Of a DNA stretch of 64,000 nt, positions 41,691 through 51,745 are shown piece after piece. The notes under the pieces are model-generated. The model ran no database searches, had not been told where the DNA came from, and was given only the letters and a program-made list of their open reading frames with translations. Within the stretch, counting starts at the first letter, position 1. Each line of letters starts with the position of its first letter. The DNA lies in NCBI GenBank assembly GCA_045807765.1, contig JBJMGU010000011.1, positions 32,042-96,041 on the forward strand. The letters run 5' to 3'. Made by a program: the position numbers and the translations under genes. This stretch comes from DATENM01 sp045807765 (lineage in GTDB: Bacteria; Acidobacteriota; Blastocatellia; UBA7656).

Positions 41691-44448
41691 GATGACACCG
41701 GAACAATGGAAACAAGTCGAAGCGCTCTTTGAAGCAGCGCTTGAGCACGAGCCTGAAGCGCGCGCCGCTTTTCTTGACGACGCCTGCGGCGATGACGCGG
41801 CATTGCGCCGCGAAGTCGAATCGCTGCTCGCGCATCAGCAGCCGACCGGCCACTTCATCTCGACGCTCGTGCATGACGCGGTCAAGCTCTTTCCGCCGCC
41901 ACCTGCTGCCGGCGAAGCGCGCTTCATCCCCGGCACGATTCTGGCTACTCGTTATCGCATCATCGGATTGCTCGGGCGTGGCGGCATGGGCGAAGTCTAT
42001 CGCGCCGACGACCTGAAGCTGGGCCAGCCGGTCGCCCTTAAATTTTTGCCCGAAAGCGTCGCCAAAGATGTGGCCATGCTGGAACGCTTTCACCGCGAGG
42101 TGCGTATCGCGCGGCAGATTTCGCACCCGAACGTCTGTCGCGTCTTTGACATCGGCGAGGTCGGCGGTCATCACTTCCTGAGCATGGAATACATTGACGG
42201 CGAAGACCTGTCGTCGCTGTTGCGCCGCATCGGGCGATTGCCCGCCGACAAAGCGATTGAGATCGCCCGCCAGCTCTGCGCAGGGCTCCAGGCGGCGCAC
42301 GACGAAGGCGTGCTGCATCGCGATCTTAAGCCGGCCAACGTTATGATCGATGGGCGCGGCAAGGCGCGTATCACTGACTTTGGCCTGGCCGGGCTGGCCG
42401 ACGAGTTTCACGGCAACGAAGTGCGCGCCGGCACACCCGCTTACATGGCTCCCGAACAGCTCGCCGGGCGCGAAGTCACCAAGCGCAGCGACCTCTACGC
42501 GCTTGGCCTCGTACTTTACGAAATCTTCACCGGCAAGAAAGCCTTCGAAGCGGCGACCGTCGAAGAGCTGATGCGCCAGCAGCAGACCAGCTCGCCGCCG
42601 AGCATCTCTGATTATGTGAAAGATGTAGACCCGCTAGTCGAGCGCGTCATCCGACGCTGTCTGGAGCGCGACCCGTTATCGCGCCCGCCGTCTGTCGCCC
42701 AGATAGCCGTGGCGTTGCCGGGCAGCGATCCGCTGGCGGCGGCGCTGGCGGCGGGCGAAACCCCTTCGCCGGAGATGGTCGCCGCCGCGCCTCGCGAAGG
42801 CGCATTGCGGCCAGCCGTCGCAATCATCTGCCTGACACTGTTTGTGCTTGAGCTGGCCGCGGTCATCTGGCTTTCGGGCAAGATCGCTTTGCACAACCGC
42901 GTGCCGCTCGAAAAGTCGCCCGAAGTGCTGGCCGACCGCGCTCGCGGCATCGTCGGCAAATTGGAATACGGCGGCGCTGTTGATACAGCCTACGGCATGG
43001 GCGACGACTTGAGCGCCTACCGTTATGCCACGGCGATGCCGGCGCTCGGACTTGCGGACAATCTCGACAGCGGCCAGCCGGCGGTTTATTACTTCTGGTA
43101 TCGGCAAAGCCCGCGTCCGCTCGAAGCGTTCGGCGATAACGGAGTGGGGCCGGCGGACCCGCCGCTTGAAGTCGCCGGCATGGTCAATGTCATTCTCGAT
43201 ACACGCGGGCGGCTACTCGAATTTCATGCCGCGCCGCCGCAGCTCGAACCGTACGCGCCGCAGAGCGCCGCGCCCGACTGGGGCGGGCTGTTTGCCGACG
43301 CCGGGCTCGACCCTGCCCGGTTGACCGCGACCGATTCCGAGTGGACGCCGCAGGGCTTTGCCGACACGCGAATGGCCTGGGCGGGGACATTCGCTGAGCG
43401 CCCGGAGCTACCCATCCGCGTCGAGGCGGCGGCTTACCGCGGACGGCTGGTTTACTTCCAGGTGATCTTTCCGTGGACGACGGCGACGCGGCAGGCAGAG
43501 GTCACGGCGCGGGCCAGCCGCCAGGCCGCCGGCGTGATTCTGGCGGCGGTCTTTTTCGCTTCGCTCATCGCCGCCACGTTGCTGGCGCGGCGCAACCTGC
43601 GATTGGGGCGCGGCGACCGGCGCGGCGCGTCCAGGGTGGCGCTCGCCGTTTTTGTGGCCACCTTGATCGGCTTGCTTTGTGGCGCGCACCACATTCCGAC
43701 GCTCGGCGGTGAGCTGCGCATCTTAGCGAAAGCCACCGGCTGGTCGCTGCTGGTGGCGGCCTTCTTATGGATGATCTATGTGGCGCTTGAGCCTTATGTG
43801 CGGCGGCGCTGGCCGCGCTTGCTGATCTCCTGGAGCCGGCTGCTGGCGGGCGACTTCCGCGACCCGATGGTCGGGCGCGACGTGCTGGTCGGCAGCCTTC
43901 TGGGGCTCGGCCATGTGCTGTGCATCTATTCAGGAATCATGATTCTCAATCTGATGGGGCTGAAGGGAAAATCGGCGCCGGGGGCGGACGGGGTAATGCT
44001 CGAAGGGCCGCGCCGGCTGGCCATGCTGCTCCTGAGCGACAGCCTCTTGCAATGGCTGTTAAGCGGGCTGGGACTTCTCTTTCTGCTCTTGTTGCTCTAC
44101 ATCCTGCTGCGCCGGCAATGGCTGGCCATCGCGGTATTATGGACGTTAATTGCCACGGTAGATGGCCTGGCGTTTATCGGGCCCGGCCCGCTCATCCTAT
44201 GGCTAACACCGCTGGGGATTGCGACACTGATCGTCATCGCGGTGGCGCGATTTGGGTTGCTGACGACAATCGCGTTTCAATTCTTCTTCAACCTGAGCTT
44301 TCATTACGTGGTCACGACAAACTGGTCGAGCTGGTACGCTCAGGGCATGTACATCACGCTCGGGCTGGTGGTGGCGGTGGCGGTTTACAGCTTCTCTGTG
44401 GCGCTCGCCGGCCAGCCGCTGTTTCGCAACGCTGTGCTTCAAGAATGA
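41689..44448 (+). CDS. Ser/Thr protein kinase with polytopic membrane C-terminus
   Basis: A 919-residue protein. After a ~85-residue N-terminal domain ('MTPEQWKQVEALFEAALEHEP', common before acidobacterial kinases) comes a complete Hanks-type kinase domain (~90-345): glycine loop 'LLGRGGMGEVYRA', Lys118, HRDLKPAN with Asp212 and DFG at Asp230. One membrane helix (~375-395) leads to an extracytoplasmic sensor-like region (~400-610). Then about eight more membrane helices run to the C-terminus. It probably senses a membrane signal and phosphorylates the neighbouring ECF sigma or other targets. The large polytopic tail after the kinase is uncommon. Confidence 0.9.
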   Translation: MMTPEQWKQVEALFEAALEHEPEARAAFLDDACGDDAALRREVESLLAHQQPTGHFISTLVHDAVKLFPPPPAAGEARFIPGTILATRYRIIGLLGRGGMGEVYRADDLKLGQPVALKFLPESVAKDVAMLERFHREVRIARQISHPNVCRVFDIGEVGGHHFLSMEYIDGEDLSSLLRRIGRLPADKAIEIARQLCAGLQAAHDEGVLHRDLKPANVMIDGRGKARITDFGLAGLADEFHGNEVRAGTPAYMAPEQLAGREVTKRSDLYALGLVLYEIFTGKKAFEAATVEELMRQQQTSSPPSISDYVKDVDPLVERVIRRCLERDPLSRPPSVAQIAVALPGSDPLAAALAAGETPSPEMVAAAPREGALRPAVAIICLTLFVLELAAVIWLSGKIALHNRVPLEKSPEVLADRARGIVGKLEYGGAVDTAYGMGDDLSAYRYATAMPALGLADNLDSGQPAVYYFWYRQSPRPLEAFGDNGVGPADPPLEVAGMVNVILDTRGRLLEFHAAPPQLEPYAPQSAAPDWGGLFADAGLDPARLTATDSEWTPQGFADTRMAWAGTFAERPELPIRVEAAAYRGRLVYFQVIFPWTTATRQAEVTARASRQAAGVILAAVFFASLIAATLLARRNLRLGRGDRRGASRVALAVFVATLIGLLCGAHHIPTLGGELRILAKATGWSLLVAAFLWMIYVALEPYVRRRWPRLLISWSRLLAGDFRDPMVGRDVLVGSLLGLGHVLCIYSGIMILNLMGLKGKSAPGADGVMLEGPRRLAMLLLSDSLLQWLLSGLGLLFLLLLLYILLRRQWLAIAVLWTLIATVDGLAFIGPGPLILWLTPLGIATLIVIAVARFGLLTTIAFQFFFNLSFHYVVTTNWSSWYAQGMYITLGLVVAVAVYSFSVALAGQPLFRNAVLQE

Positions 44449-44499
44449 AGCGCGACACCGAAAGCGAGCGACGAAAGGCAGCATCTCTCCCGCCGCTTT

Positions 44500-45717
44500 T
44501 TAATGACCAGGAACGATGGACGAAGGACGAGTGTCCTTTAACTGCTGGGCTTCATCGCGCACCAGCGGGTCGGGATCATTCAGGGCGCGCTCGATGAGCG
44601 GCGCGGCTTTGTCTGCCGCGAGCCGCGCCAGCGCCCACAACCCATGAGCGCGGATCAGCGGCTCAGCATCACACGTCACGCGCTCGTCAAGTGCCCGAAC
44701 TGCCGCTGTGCAGCCGACATTGGCCGCGACGACTGCCGCATTGCGCAGCAGGCCGCGCCGCTTTGGGCGCAGAAGCGGCGTGCCTTTGAAGCGGGCGCGG
44801 AACTCGGCGTCGGTGGCGATGGACAGGACTTCGACCAGATCAAGGCGCGGCCCGACACCGGCTTCAGGGTGAAACTCTCGCCACTCAGTTTCGCTCGCGA
44901 AACGGTTGAAGGGACAGACCGATTCTGATTCTCCCCTCACGATCACCGGCAGCGAACCCCGTCTGCCGGTTTCGGGACGCATCTCCTGGCAGGCGTCACA
45001 GCCGAACACCCATTCGCCGAGGCCGGCGCGCAACTTTGGCGGGATCGCTCCCCTATGCTCAATCGTCAGGTAGGAGATGCAGCGGCGCGCGTCCAACTGG
45101 TACGGCCCGGCAAAGGCATTGGTCGGACAGGCGTCGAGACAGCGATGACAGGTGCCGCAACTGACGCGGACAGGTTGGTCGTCTGCGGGCAATTCCAGGT
45201 CGAGAAGAATCTCTGAGAGAAAGAACCACGAGCCGCGCCGCGGGTCTAGCAGATTTGTATTTTTGCCTACGAAGCCGATGCCGGCGCGCGCCGCCGCCGC
45301 GCGCTCAAGCAATGGCACGGCGTCCACGAAGCAGCGCGTGTGCAAGGGCCGCCCGGCCAGCGCTTCGATCTCTGTCGCAAGCGCGAGCAGCCGCGATTTG
45401 ACGACATCGTGGTAATCGAGTCCCCAGGCGTAACGCGCCACGCGACCGTAACGGCTCTCGTGGATAAAAGGTGGCGCATCGGCGTAATAATTCACCGCCA
45501 GGGTGACGAGCGAGCGGGCGTCGGGCACAAGCGCACAGGGATGCGCCAGCAGCTCGGGCCGTCGCGTCATATAGCCCATGTCGGCAGCAAAGCCGGCTTC
45601 CATCCATGAATGATAACGTCGCTCGTCGTCCGCAAGCGGCGCGACCGAAGTGATGCCGGCGACTTCGAAGCCGAGCCGGCGAGCGGCCTCTTTGATCTGC
45701 GCGACGAGATGGCTCAC
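44500..45717 (-). CDS. queG: epoxyqueuosine reductase
   Basis: The last step of queuosine biosynthesis: reduces epoxyqueuosine to queuosine in the tRNA anticodon, using cobalamin and two 4Fe-4S clusters. It has 405 residues. The ferredoxin-like cluster motifs are 'CGTCHRCLDACPTNAF' and, later, 'FGCDACQEM..' with a further Cys in 'VCPFN'. The N-terminal 'PEARSLVTLAVNYY' region is typical ('VPDARSLVTLAVNYYADAP' here). The C-terminal ~80 residues are HEAT-like ('PLIRAHGLWALARLAADKA'), as in longer QueG forms. The gene is convergent with the kinase gene. Confidence 0.95.
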   Translation of the reverse strand: MSHLVAQIKEAARRLGFEVAGITSVAPLADDERRYHSWMEAGFAADMGYMTRRPELLAHPCALVPDARSLVTLAVNYYADAPPFIHESRYGRVARYAWGLDYHDVVKSRLLALATEIEALAGRPLHTRCFVDAVPLLERAAAARAGIGFVGKNTNLLDPRRGSWFFLSEILLDLELPADDQPVRVSCGTCHRCLDACPTNAFAGPYQLDARRCISYLTIEHRGAIPPKLRAGLGEWVFGCDACQEMRPETGRRGSLPVIVRGESESVCPFNRFASETEWREFHPEAGVGPRLDLVEVLSIATDAEFRARFKGTPLLRPKRRGLLRNAAVVAANVGCTAAVRALDERVTCDAEPLIRAHGLWALARLAADKAAPLIERALNDPDPLVRDEAQQLKDTRPSSIVPGH

Positions 45718-45770
45718 TCCTACAAGCTACCTAATCTGACCAGCAAAAAGCAAAAGCCGCCGCTCGGCGC

Positions 45771-48700
45771 TTACTGCTGATTCAGTGCGTTCGGTAATGC
45801 CACGTCGCCCGCCTGTCCCCACTGCTTGAAGATATAGTTGCTATAGTTGGCCGACGACTGCGGAATGATCCAGACGCCTTGCGAGGCGCGCCAGATGCCG
45901 GGGTCGGCCTTGCCATCACCATCGTAATCGGTCACGACCGGCGTATCGCCGATTGACGGGAAGCCGGCGGGCACAAACAGCGGCTGGCCCGCCGCAAAGC
46001 TGTAGCTGTGGCTCGACAGCAGAATCGCATAGCTCGCGCTCTGGTTGCCGGCGGGCGGCTCAATGTAAGCCAGATCACTCAGGCCATCGCCGTCAAAGTC
46101 AGCGATGATGGGCGCACGCTCCGCCCCGCCCCAGTTGAAGAAGCGCGGGCTGCCGTAGCTGTAGCCTTGCGAGGACTGCAAGAAAGCCCACACGCCATTG
46201 CGGTAGTACCCGAAGTCGGCGCGGCCATCACCATCGATGTCGCCGACAACTGGCGTGTCGCCCGCCTGTCCCCACTGGCTGAAGATGTAGGTCGCGTAAT
46301 TGGACGATGAGGTTGGGATCATCCAGACGCCCTGCGAGGCGCGCCAGATGGCCGGGTCGGCCTTGCCGTCGCCATCAAAGTCACCGACGACCGGCATATC
46401 GCCGATTGACGGGAAGCCGGCGGGCACAAATAGCGGCTGCCCGGTTGCGAAGCTGTAGCTGTGGCTCGACAGCAGGATGGCGTAAGCCGCGCTCTGGCCG
46501 CCCGCCGGCGGCTCAATGTAGCCCAGGTCAACTTTGCCGTCGCCGTCGAAGTCGGCGATGATGGGCGCACGCCCCGCCCCGCCCCAGCTATAGAAGAACC
46601 CGACATTGAAGCTCTCCGACGATTTGAGGAAGCCCCACAGGCCGTTGCGGTAATAGCCGATCTCCGACTTCAGATCGTCGTCGAAGTTGAGCTTGATCGA
46701 CGGGCCAGCCTGCGTGACGGTGAAGGTCTGCCCGGCAATCGTCAGAGTGCCGACTCGCTGAGAGCCCGTCGTGTTGGCCATGACCGAATAATTGACTGAG
46801 CCGTTGCCTGTGCCGCTCGCGCCCGAAGTGATGGTGATCCAGGGCGTGTTGCTGACGGCGTTCCAGTTGCAACCGCTGGCGGCGTTGACCATAACCGAGT
46901 TCGCGCCGGCATATTTGTTGAACATCGCGCTGCTGGTCGCTGGCGCGGCACTGCATGCCCCCGCCTGATTGACCGTAAAGGTCTGGCCGGCGATGGTCAT
47001 CGTGCCCTGACGCGCCGCGCTGCTATTGCCCGCAACGTTATAGTTGACGAAGCCATTGCCATAATTGCTGCTGTAGGTAATGGTGATCCACGGCGCATTG
47101 CTGCTCGCCGTCCAGTTACACCCGGTCCCACGATTAACGTTCAACGAGCCGCTGCCGCCGCCGACAGGGAACGTCTGACTGGTCGGCGTCAGCGACGGCG
47201 GCGGGTTGGTCGCCGTCGAGGTCGTCATTGCTGAGTTGTTGTCGGGCATGGGATCGCTGCCCGAAGAAGTCACACTCACCGTGTTGCTGAACGTCGTGTT
47301 ATCTGCCACTGAGCAGTTGACATAGGTGTAGATCGACATCGTCGCCGAAGCGCCGGACTCTAATGTGGCGAAGGTGAAGGTGACATTGTTGCCGGCATGC
47401 GAACAATTATACGACGACGAATCGCAAGAATTGTAGACCACCGCCGACGGCAGATCATCGTTGACAACGACGGACGAGGCGCGCTCTGGACCATTGTTGG
47501 TCAGCGTGATGCTATACATGAGGCCGTTGCCGGCGCTGATGGGGCTTGCAGTCGCCGTCATCGTGATGGCCAGATCCGAGGTGATGCTCGGCACCGCCAC
47601 GAATTTCGAGATGAAGGCGTCGGAATTATAGTTGCTGCCCAACGTCGCCTGAAACGCGCCGGGCGTGACCGGGAAGTTCTGCGATTGTGTATTGCCGGTG
47701 ACGTAAGCGTTGCCCCCGGCATCAATGGCAATGCCATAGGCGACATCACCATCATAGCCGCCGAGGTAAGACGAATAGCTCAGGCCGCTCGCCGTCGGGC
47801 TCAGCTTACTGACAAAGGCGTCGGTGCTATAGCTTGAGCCATACGACTGGTAGCCGCCCGGCGTCGTCGGAAAGTTTAACGATTGCGTATAGCCGGTGAC
47901 ATAGACGTTGCCGGCGCTGTCAGCGGCGAGCGCCGTTCCCTGATCGAAATTGCTGCCGCCCAGATAAGTGGAATAGCCGAGCGCCGTGCCCGTCGCATTC
48001 AGCTTGGTGATGAAGGCATCCATCGCGCCGCTCTCGCTGCCCGAATAGATCGCCGTCGGGGTCACCGGATCAATAGCCAGCGTGTTGATCACCAGGCCGG
48101 CCAGCCCTGCGCCGGCAGCCGCCCAGAGGTTGCCGCCATCGGTGGATTTAAAAACCCCGTTGCCGGTGCCGGCATAAAGAATCATTGAGTCGGTCGAAGA
48201 CTGGGCGAGCGCATTCACCGACCGGTTGGTCAGACCATTATTGCTGCCGTTCCAGCTCTGGCCGCCGTCCGTGCTCCTGAATAAGCCATTTGCCGTGCCG
48301 GCGTAGATGACCGAAGACGCCGACGAATCGATCATCAAGGGCTTGATCCCGACGTTGATAAGGCCGGTGGGGCTCCAGTTGGTGCCCCCATTGGTGCTCT
48401 TATAGACGCCGCCATAACTGAGACCGGCGTAAATCGTCGCCGGTGCCAACGGATCAATGGCCAGCGCGTTGATGTACGTCCCCTGCGACAGGCCATTGAT
48501 CTTGGCCGCCCAGTTGGCGCCGCCATTGGTGGTCTTGAAGACGCCCTGATCGGTGCCGGCGTAGATGATCGAAGAGTTGGTCGGATCGATCACCAGGCTG
48601 TTGACCGTCATGCCATTCTCGCCGGTGTTGATCGCCCGCCAACTGGTGCCGCCATCGGTGCTTCTAAAGACGCCGCGCGAGTTCGTGCCCAGATAGATGG

Positions 48701-50714
48701 TCGTCGCCGTATTGGGATCAATGGCCAGCGACCGGATAGTCAAGTCGGTCAGGCCGGAATTAATCGCATTCCAGGTAGCGCCGCCGTTCGTGCTCTTGAA
48801 CGCTCCGCCATTGTTGCCGTTGCCTCCTAAGGTGCCTGCATAGACGGTCGTCGGCGCCGAAGGGTGAATCGCCAGCGCCAGTATCGTGAAGCTGTTGATG
48901 CCGGTGTTGATCGCCGCCCAGCTCGCGCCGCTGTTGGTGGTCTTGGCGATGCCGCCATCGGCGACGCGCACCACGCCCGGCGTCGTCGGGAAATTGACCG
49001 AGCTGGTCTGCCCAATCACGTAGGCTTCGCCCGTGGCCGACACATCAATGCCAAATCCGCCGTCATCGCCACGGCCTCCCAGGTACGTCGAGTAGGCGAG
49101 CGCCGTGCCGATGTTGTTCAGCTTGGTCACGAAACCGTCACCGAGATTCGAATAATTGCCGGACGCGCCGCCATAGGTCGTCTGGAACGCCCCCGGCGTC
49201 GTCGGGAAGCCGGTCGAAAGGGTCGTGCCGGCGACGTAGGCATTGCCCGAAGCGTCTACCTTAACGCCGTTCGCCGTATCGGCGCTTGTGCCGCCAAGGT
49301 AGGTCGAATAGGCCAGCGCTGTGCCCGCGTTGTTAAGCTTGGTCACGAAGGCGTCGCCATAGGGATAACTGCCGCTGGCATAGGTCGTCTGAAAGGCTCC
49401 GGGGGTCGTCGGGAAGTTGCCCGAATAGGTGTAGCCGACGACATAAGCGTTTCCCGATGAATCCAGGGCAATGCTGTTCGCCTGATCGGAAGACGAGCCG
49501 CCCAAATAAGTCGAATAGATCAGCGCCGTGCCTGTCGGGTTTAGCTTGGTGACGAAAGCATCGCCGGGATACGAACCGCCTTGCAGCACCGTTTGAAATG
49601 CGCCCGGCGTCGTCGGAAAGTCGGTCGAACTGGTCGAGCCGGTGACATAAGCGTTGCCTGACGAATCAACGACCAGGCCATAGCCCAGGTCTTCTGACGC
49701 GCCACCGAGATAGGTCGAATAGACCAGCGCCGTACCGTCCGTATTCAGCTTGGTGACGTACACATCCGAGGCGTTGGCATAGGTCGAGTCATAACCATCA
49801 ATCGTGACCGGGAAGTTAAACGAGGATGTCCGTCCGGTGACATAGACATTACCCGATGAGTCTACGGCGATGCTCCGGCCATCGTCGACGCTGCTGCCGC
49901 CGAGATAAGTCGAATAGCTCAAGACCGGATCGATCACCAGCCGCTTGCTGTGATCGTAAGCGCCCAGGGCAAACCCCACCTCGCGCCGCCCCTTCAGTTG
50001 GTAGCGCGCCTCGACCATCCGTTTGCCGCCGTCCGTCTCCTGATAAGCCACCGGCTTATGGAAACGCATCTCGCCGCCAGCCACACGCAGCACCAGATCG
50101 CCTTCAGCGCTGATGCGCAGCCGCCGCGCGCCTGTAAAGCCCAGCTTGATCGGCCTGGGATCGCTGCCCGCCGCGACGACGAAGTCATATTCGAGCTGCC
50201 GCTGATTGCCATAGTAGACGAGGCTGATGCCGGGATAGACATCGCCGTACTGCACGCGGGCGAAAGTCGGCACATCGGTATGCCAGTGGTTCGGGTCGCG
50301 TCCCGTGAAGTAATTGGCCGTGGCCGCGAGCGGCTCCAAGCCTTCGGGGCGAGCTGCCGGGTTGGCCTTGAGCATCTTCATGCGCACGGCGGCAGTGGTG
50401 GCGTGCGGCGGCGACAGGGCGAGGACGGCTTCGTCAGCAGTGAGAAAAAGCGTCGCCGCGCTGCTGCGCGAGATGAACTGGACGCGCGAGTCAATCTGGC
50501 CGCGATTGGCTTCAAAGCTCAGCGGCAGCTTGCCGTAAGCTTCGTCCAGCCGGGCGCGGTTTTGCGCGGCATTTAATGAAGCGGCCCTGGCAGGTGGGTG
50601 ATCGGCTGTGGCGCGGTCAGACGCTTTGCCATGCCAGGCGACGAAACCAGTCAGGCCAAACAGTGTAAGCACAAGCAGACTGACGCGCCGATTCCAACGT
50701 CTTGTATTAAACAT
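45771..50714 (-). CDS. giant secreted SBBP/BNR/DUF11/BACON/FG-GAP repeat protein
   Basis: A 1647-residue exported protein with an N-terminal signal/anchor (~5-26). Residues ~55-260 match the N-terminal domain common in SBBP proteins ('LPLSFEANRGQIDSRVQF'). SBBP beta-propeller repeats follow ('YSTYLGG...AVDSSGNVYVTG', at least five copies, ~268-600). A BNR/sortilin-like block comes next ('STNGGATWNAINSGLT', 'FRSTDGGTSW', ~600-920), then two more SBBP repeats, a DUF11-like domain (~1105-1200), two BACON-like domains ('NAPWITITYSS') and FG-GAP-type repeats ('DFDGDGKVDLGY') to the end. The last ~300 residues are a direct duplication. AAGGAGT precedes the start. Probably a large extracellular or surface protein; ligand unknown. 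Confidence 0.85.
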   Translation of the reverse strand: MFNTRRWNRRVSLLVLTLFGLTGFVAWHGKASDRATADHPPARAASLNAAQNRARLDEAYGKLPLSFEANRGQIDSRVQFISRSSAATLFLTADEAVLALSPPHATTAAVRMKMLKANPAARPEGLEPLAATANYFTGRDPNHWHTDVPTFARVQYGDVYPGISLVYYGNQRQLEYDFVVAAGSDPRPIKLGFTGARRLRISAEGDLVLRVAGGEMRFHKPVAYQETDGGKRMVEARYQLKGRREVGFALGAYDHSKRLVIDPVLSYSTYLGGSSVDDGRSIAVDSSGNVYVTGRTSSFNFPVTIDGYDSTYANASDVYVTKLNTDGTALVYSTYLGGASEDLGYGLVVDSSGNAYVTGSTSSTDFPTTPGAFQTVLQGGSYPGDAFVTKLNPTGTALIYSTYLGGSSSDQANSIALDSSGNAYVVGYTYSGNFPTTPGAFQTTYASGSYPYGDAFVTKLNNAGTALAYSTYLGGTSADTANGVKVDASGNAYVAGTTLSTGFPTTPGAFQTTYGGASGNYSNLGDGFVTKLNNIGTALAYSTYLGGRGDDGGFGIDVSATGEAYVIGQTSSVNFPTTPGVVRVADGGIAKTTNSGASWAAINTGINSFTILALAIHPSAPTTVYAGTLGGNGNNGGAFKSTNGGATWNAINSGLTDLTIRSLAIDPNTATTIYLGTNSRGVFRSTDGGTSWRAINTGENGMTVNSLVIDPTNSSIIYAGTDQGVFKTTNGGANWAAKINGLSQGTYINALAIDPLAPATIYAGLSYGGVYKSTNGGTNWSPTGLINVGIKPLMIDSSASSVIYAGTANGLFRSTDGGQSWNGSNNGLTNRSVNALAQSSTDSMILYAGTGNGVFKSTDGGNLWAAAGAGLAGLVINTLAIDPVTPTAIYSGSESGAMDAFITKLNATGTALGYSTYLGGSNFDQGTALAADSAGNVYVTGYTQSLNFPTTPGGYQSYGSSYSTDAFVSKLSPTASGLSYSSYLGGYDGDVAYGIAIDAGGNAYVTGNTQSQNFPVTPGAFQATLGSNYNSDAFISKFVAVPSITSDLAITMTATASPISAGNGLMYSITLTNNGPERASSVVVNDDLPSAVVYNSCDSSSYNCSHAGNNVTFTFATLESGASATMSIYTYVNCSVADNTTFSNTVSVTSSGSDPMPDNNSAMTTSTATNPPPSLTPTSQTFPVGGGSGSLNVNRGTGCNWTASSNAPWITITYSSNYGNGFVNYNVAGNSSAARQGTMTIAGQTFTVNQAGACSAAPATSSAMFNKYAGANSVMVNAASGCNWNAVSNTPWITITSGASGTGNGSVNYSVMANTTGSQRVGTLTIAGQTFTVTQAGPSIKLNFDDDLKSEIGYYRNGLWGFLKSSESFNVGFFYSWGGAGRAPIIADFDGDGKVDLGYIEPPAGGQSAAYAILLSSHSYSFATGQPLFVPAGFPSIGDMPVVGDFDGDGKADPAIWRASQGVWMIPTSSSNYATYIFSQWGQAGDTPVVGDIDGDGRADFGYYRNGVWAFLQSSQGYSYGSPRFFNWGGAERAPIIADFDGDGLSDLAYIEPPAGNQSASYAILLSSHSYSFAAGQPLFVPAGFPSIGDTPVVTDYDGDGKADPGIWRASQGVWIIPQSSANYSNYIFKQWGQAGDVALPNALNQQ
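45790..46660. repeat. direct repeat of about 430 bp inside the giant gene
   Basis: The segments 45800-46150 and 46240-46590 match closely (for example 'CGCCAGATG' contexts and the repeated GATTGACGGGAAGCCGGCGG), encoding two tandem FG-GAP units of about 145 residues. This is an internal duplication of coding sequence. Confidence 0.75.
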
Positions 50715-50925
50715 GAATGATTTACTCCTTCAGGGCCGTGTTGAGCAGCAGCAAAGGTAAAAGTCTCTCATTGAATTAAGTATCGCGTCAAGCATGGACT
50801 TTTGGTCAATAGCACTTGACGGCTCGGCAGCGGGAAGCGGCTGTGATGGCGCTTGCCAATGAAATATTTTGTGATAAAACTCATATGTTCATTGGAATCA
50901 AACGTGGCGAAAGGAGGAAGTCAGT

Positions 50926-51738
50926 ATGCAGACTTTACGGCGTGGAAATACCGGCGCGGCAGTTGCCCAGTTGCAACAGCGGCTCAAAGACCTGGGGTTC
51001 AATCTCGGCGTGGTTGACGGCAATTTCGGGCCAGGCACCTAAGCCGCGGTGATCGCTTTTCAGAAGAGCAAGCAGCTTGGGGCCGATGGCGTCGCCGGGT
51101 CGCAGACGCTTGCGGCGCTCGACCTGACGACTGATGCTCCCGGCGATGCTCCCATTGAAGTCGGCGCTTCGGTCATCCCGCAGGTGACGGTCGAGGTGGT
51201 CTCAAAGATGTTCCCGCAGACCCCCGTCACCAATATCCGCACCAATCTGCCTTTTGTTTTGCAGGCGCTCGACGAGGCGGGATTGGCAGACAAGAACATG
51301 GTATTGATGGCGCTGGGGACAATTCGCGCCGAGACCGAAAGCTTCGAACCGATCAGTGAATTCAAGTCGAAGTTCAACACCTCGCAGGGCGGCCAGCCCT
51401 TCGACCTCTACGACAAGCGCAGCGATCTCGGCAATCAAGGCCGACCGGATGGTCCGAATTTCAAGGGCCGGGGGTTTGTCCAATTGACTGGCCGCAGCAA
51501 TTACAAAACTCACGGCGCCGCCATCGGCGTCGACTTGATCAGTGTGCCCGACCGCGCCAATGATCCGATGACCGCCGCCCGCTTGCTGGCCAGTTTCATC
51601 AAGAGCCAGGAGCCAAAAATCAGACAGGCGCTGAATGCGGGTGACTTGAGGACCGCCCGCAAGCTGGTCAATGGCGGCTCGCACGGCCTGGATCGCTTTA
51701 GCGACGCTTATAACATCGGCCAGGGGCTGATCGATTGA
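50926..51738 (+). pseudogene. GH19-type lysin with peptidoglycan-binding domain, nonsense-interrupted
   Basis: A strong ribosome site (AAAGGAGG) precedes ATG 50926. The frame encodes a PG_binding_1 domain ('RRGNTGAAVAQLQQRLKDLGF') but stops at TAA 51040-51042, in the middle of the conserved 'FGPGT-x-AAVIAFQ' motif. It then continues in the same frame to 51738. Downstream is a GH19 chitinase/lysozyme-like domain ('KGRGFVQLTGRSNYKTHG', 'LMALGTIRAETESF'). A single base change (for example GAA to TAA) would explain it. Re-initiation at GTG 51049 could still make the catalytic part. Role if active: cell-wall or chitin hydrolysis, possibly phage-derived. Confidence 0.8.
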
Positions 51739-51745
51739 GGCGCAA

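Noticed and set aside
50816..51052. 78-codon ORF overlapping the lysin start
   Set aside because: Wrong frame relative to the strong ribosome site; the in-frame peptidoglycan-binding motif is read from 50926.
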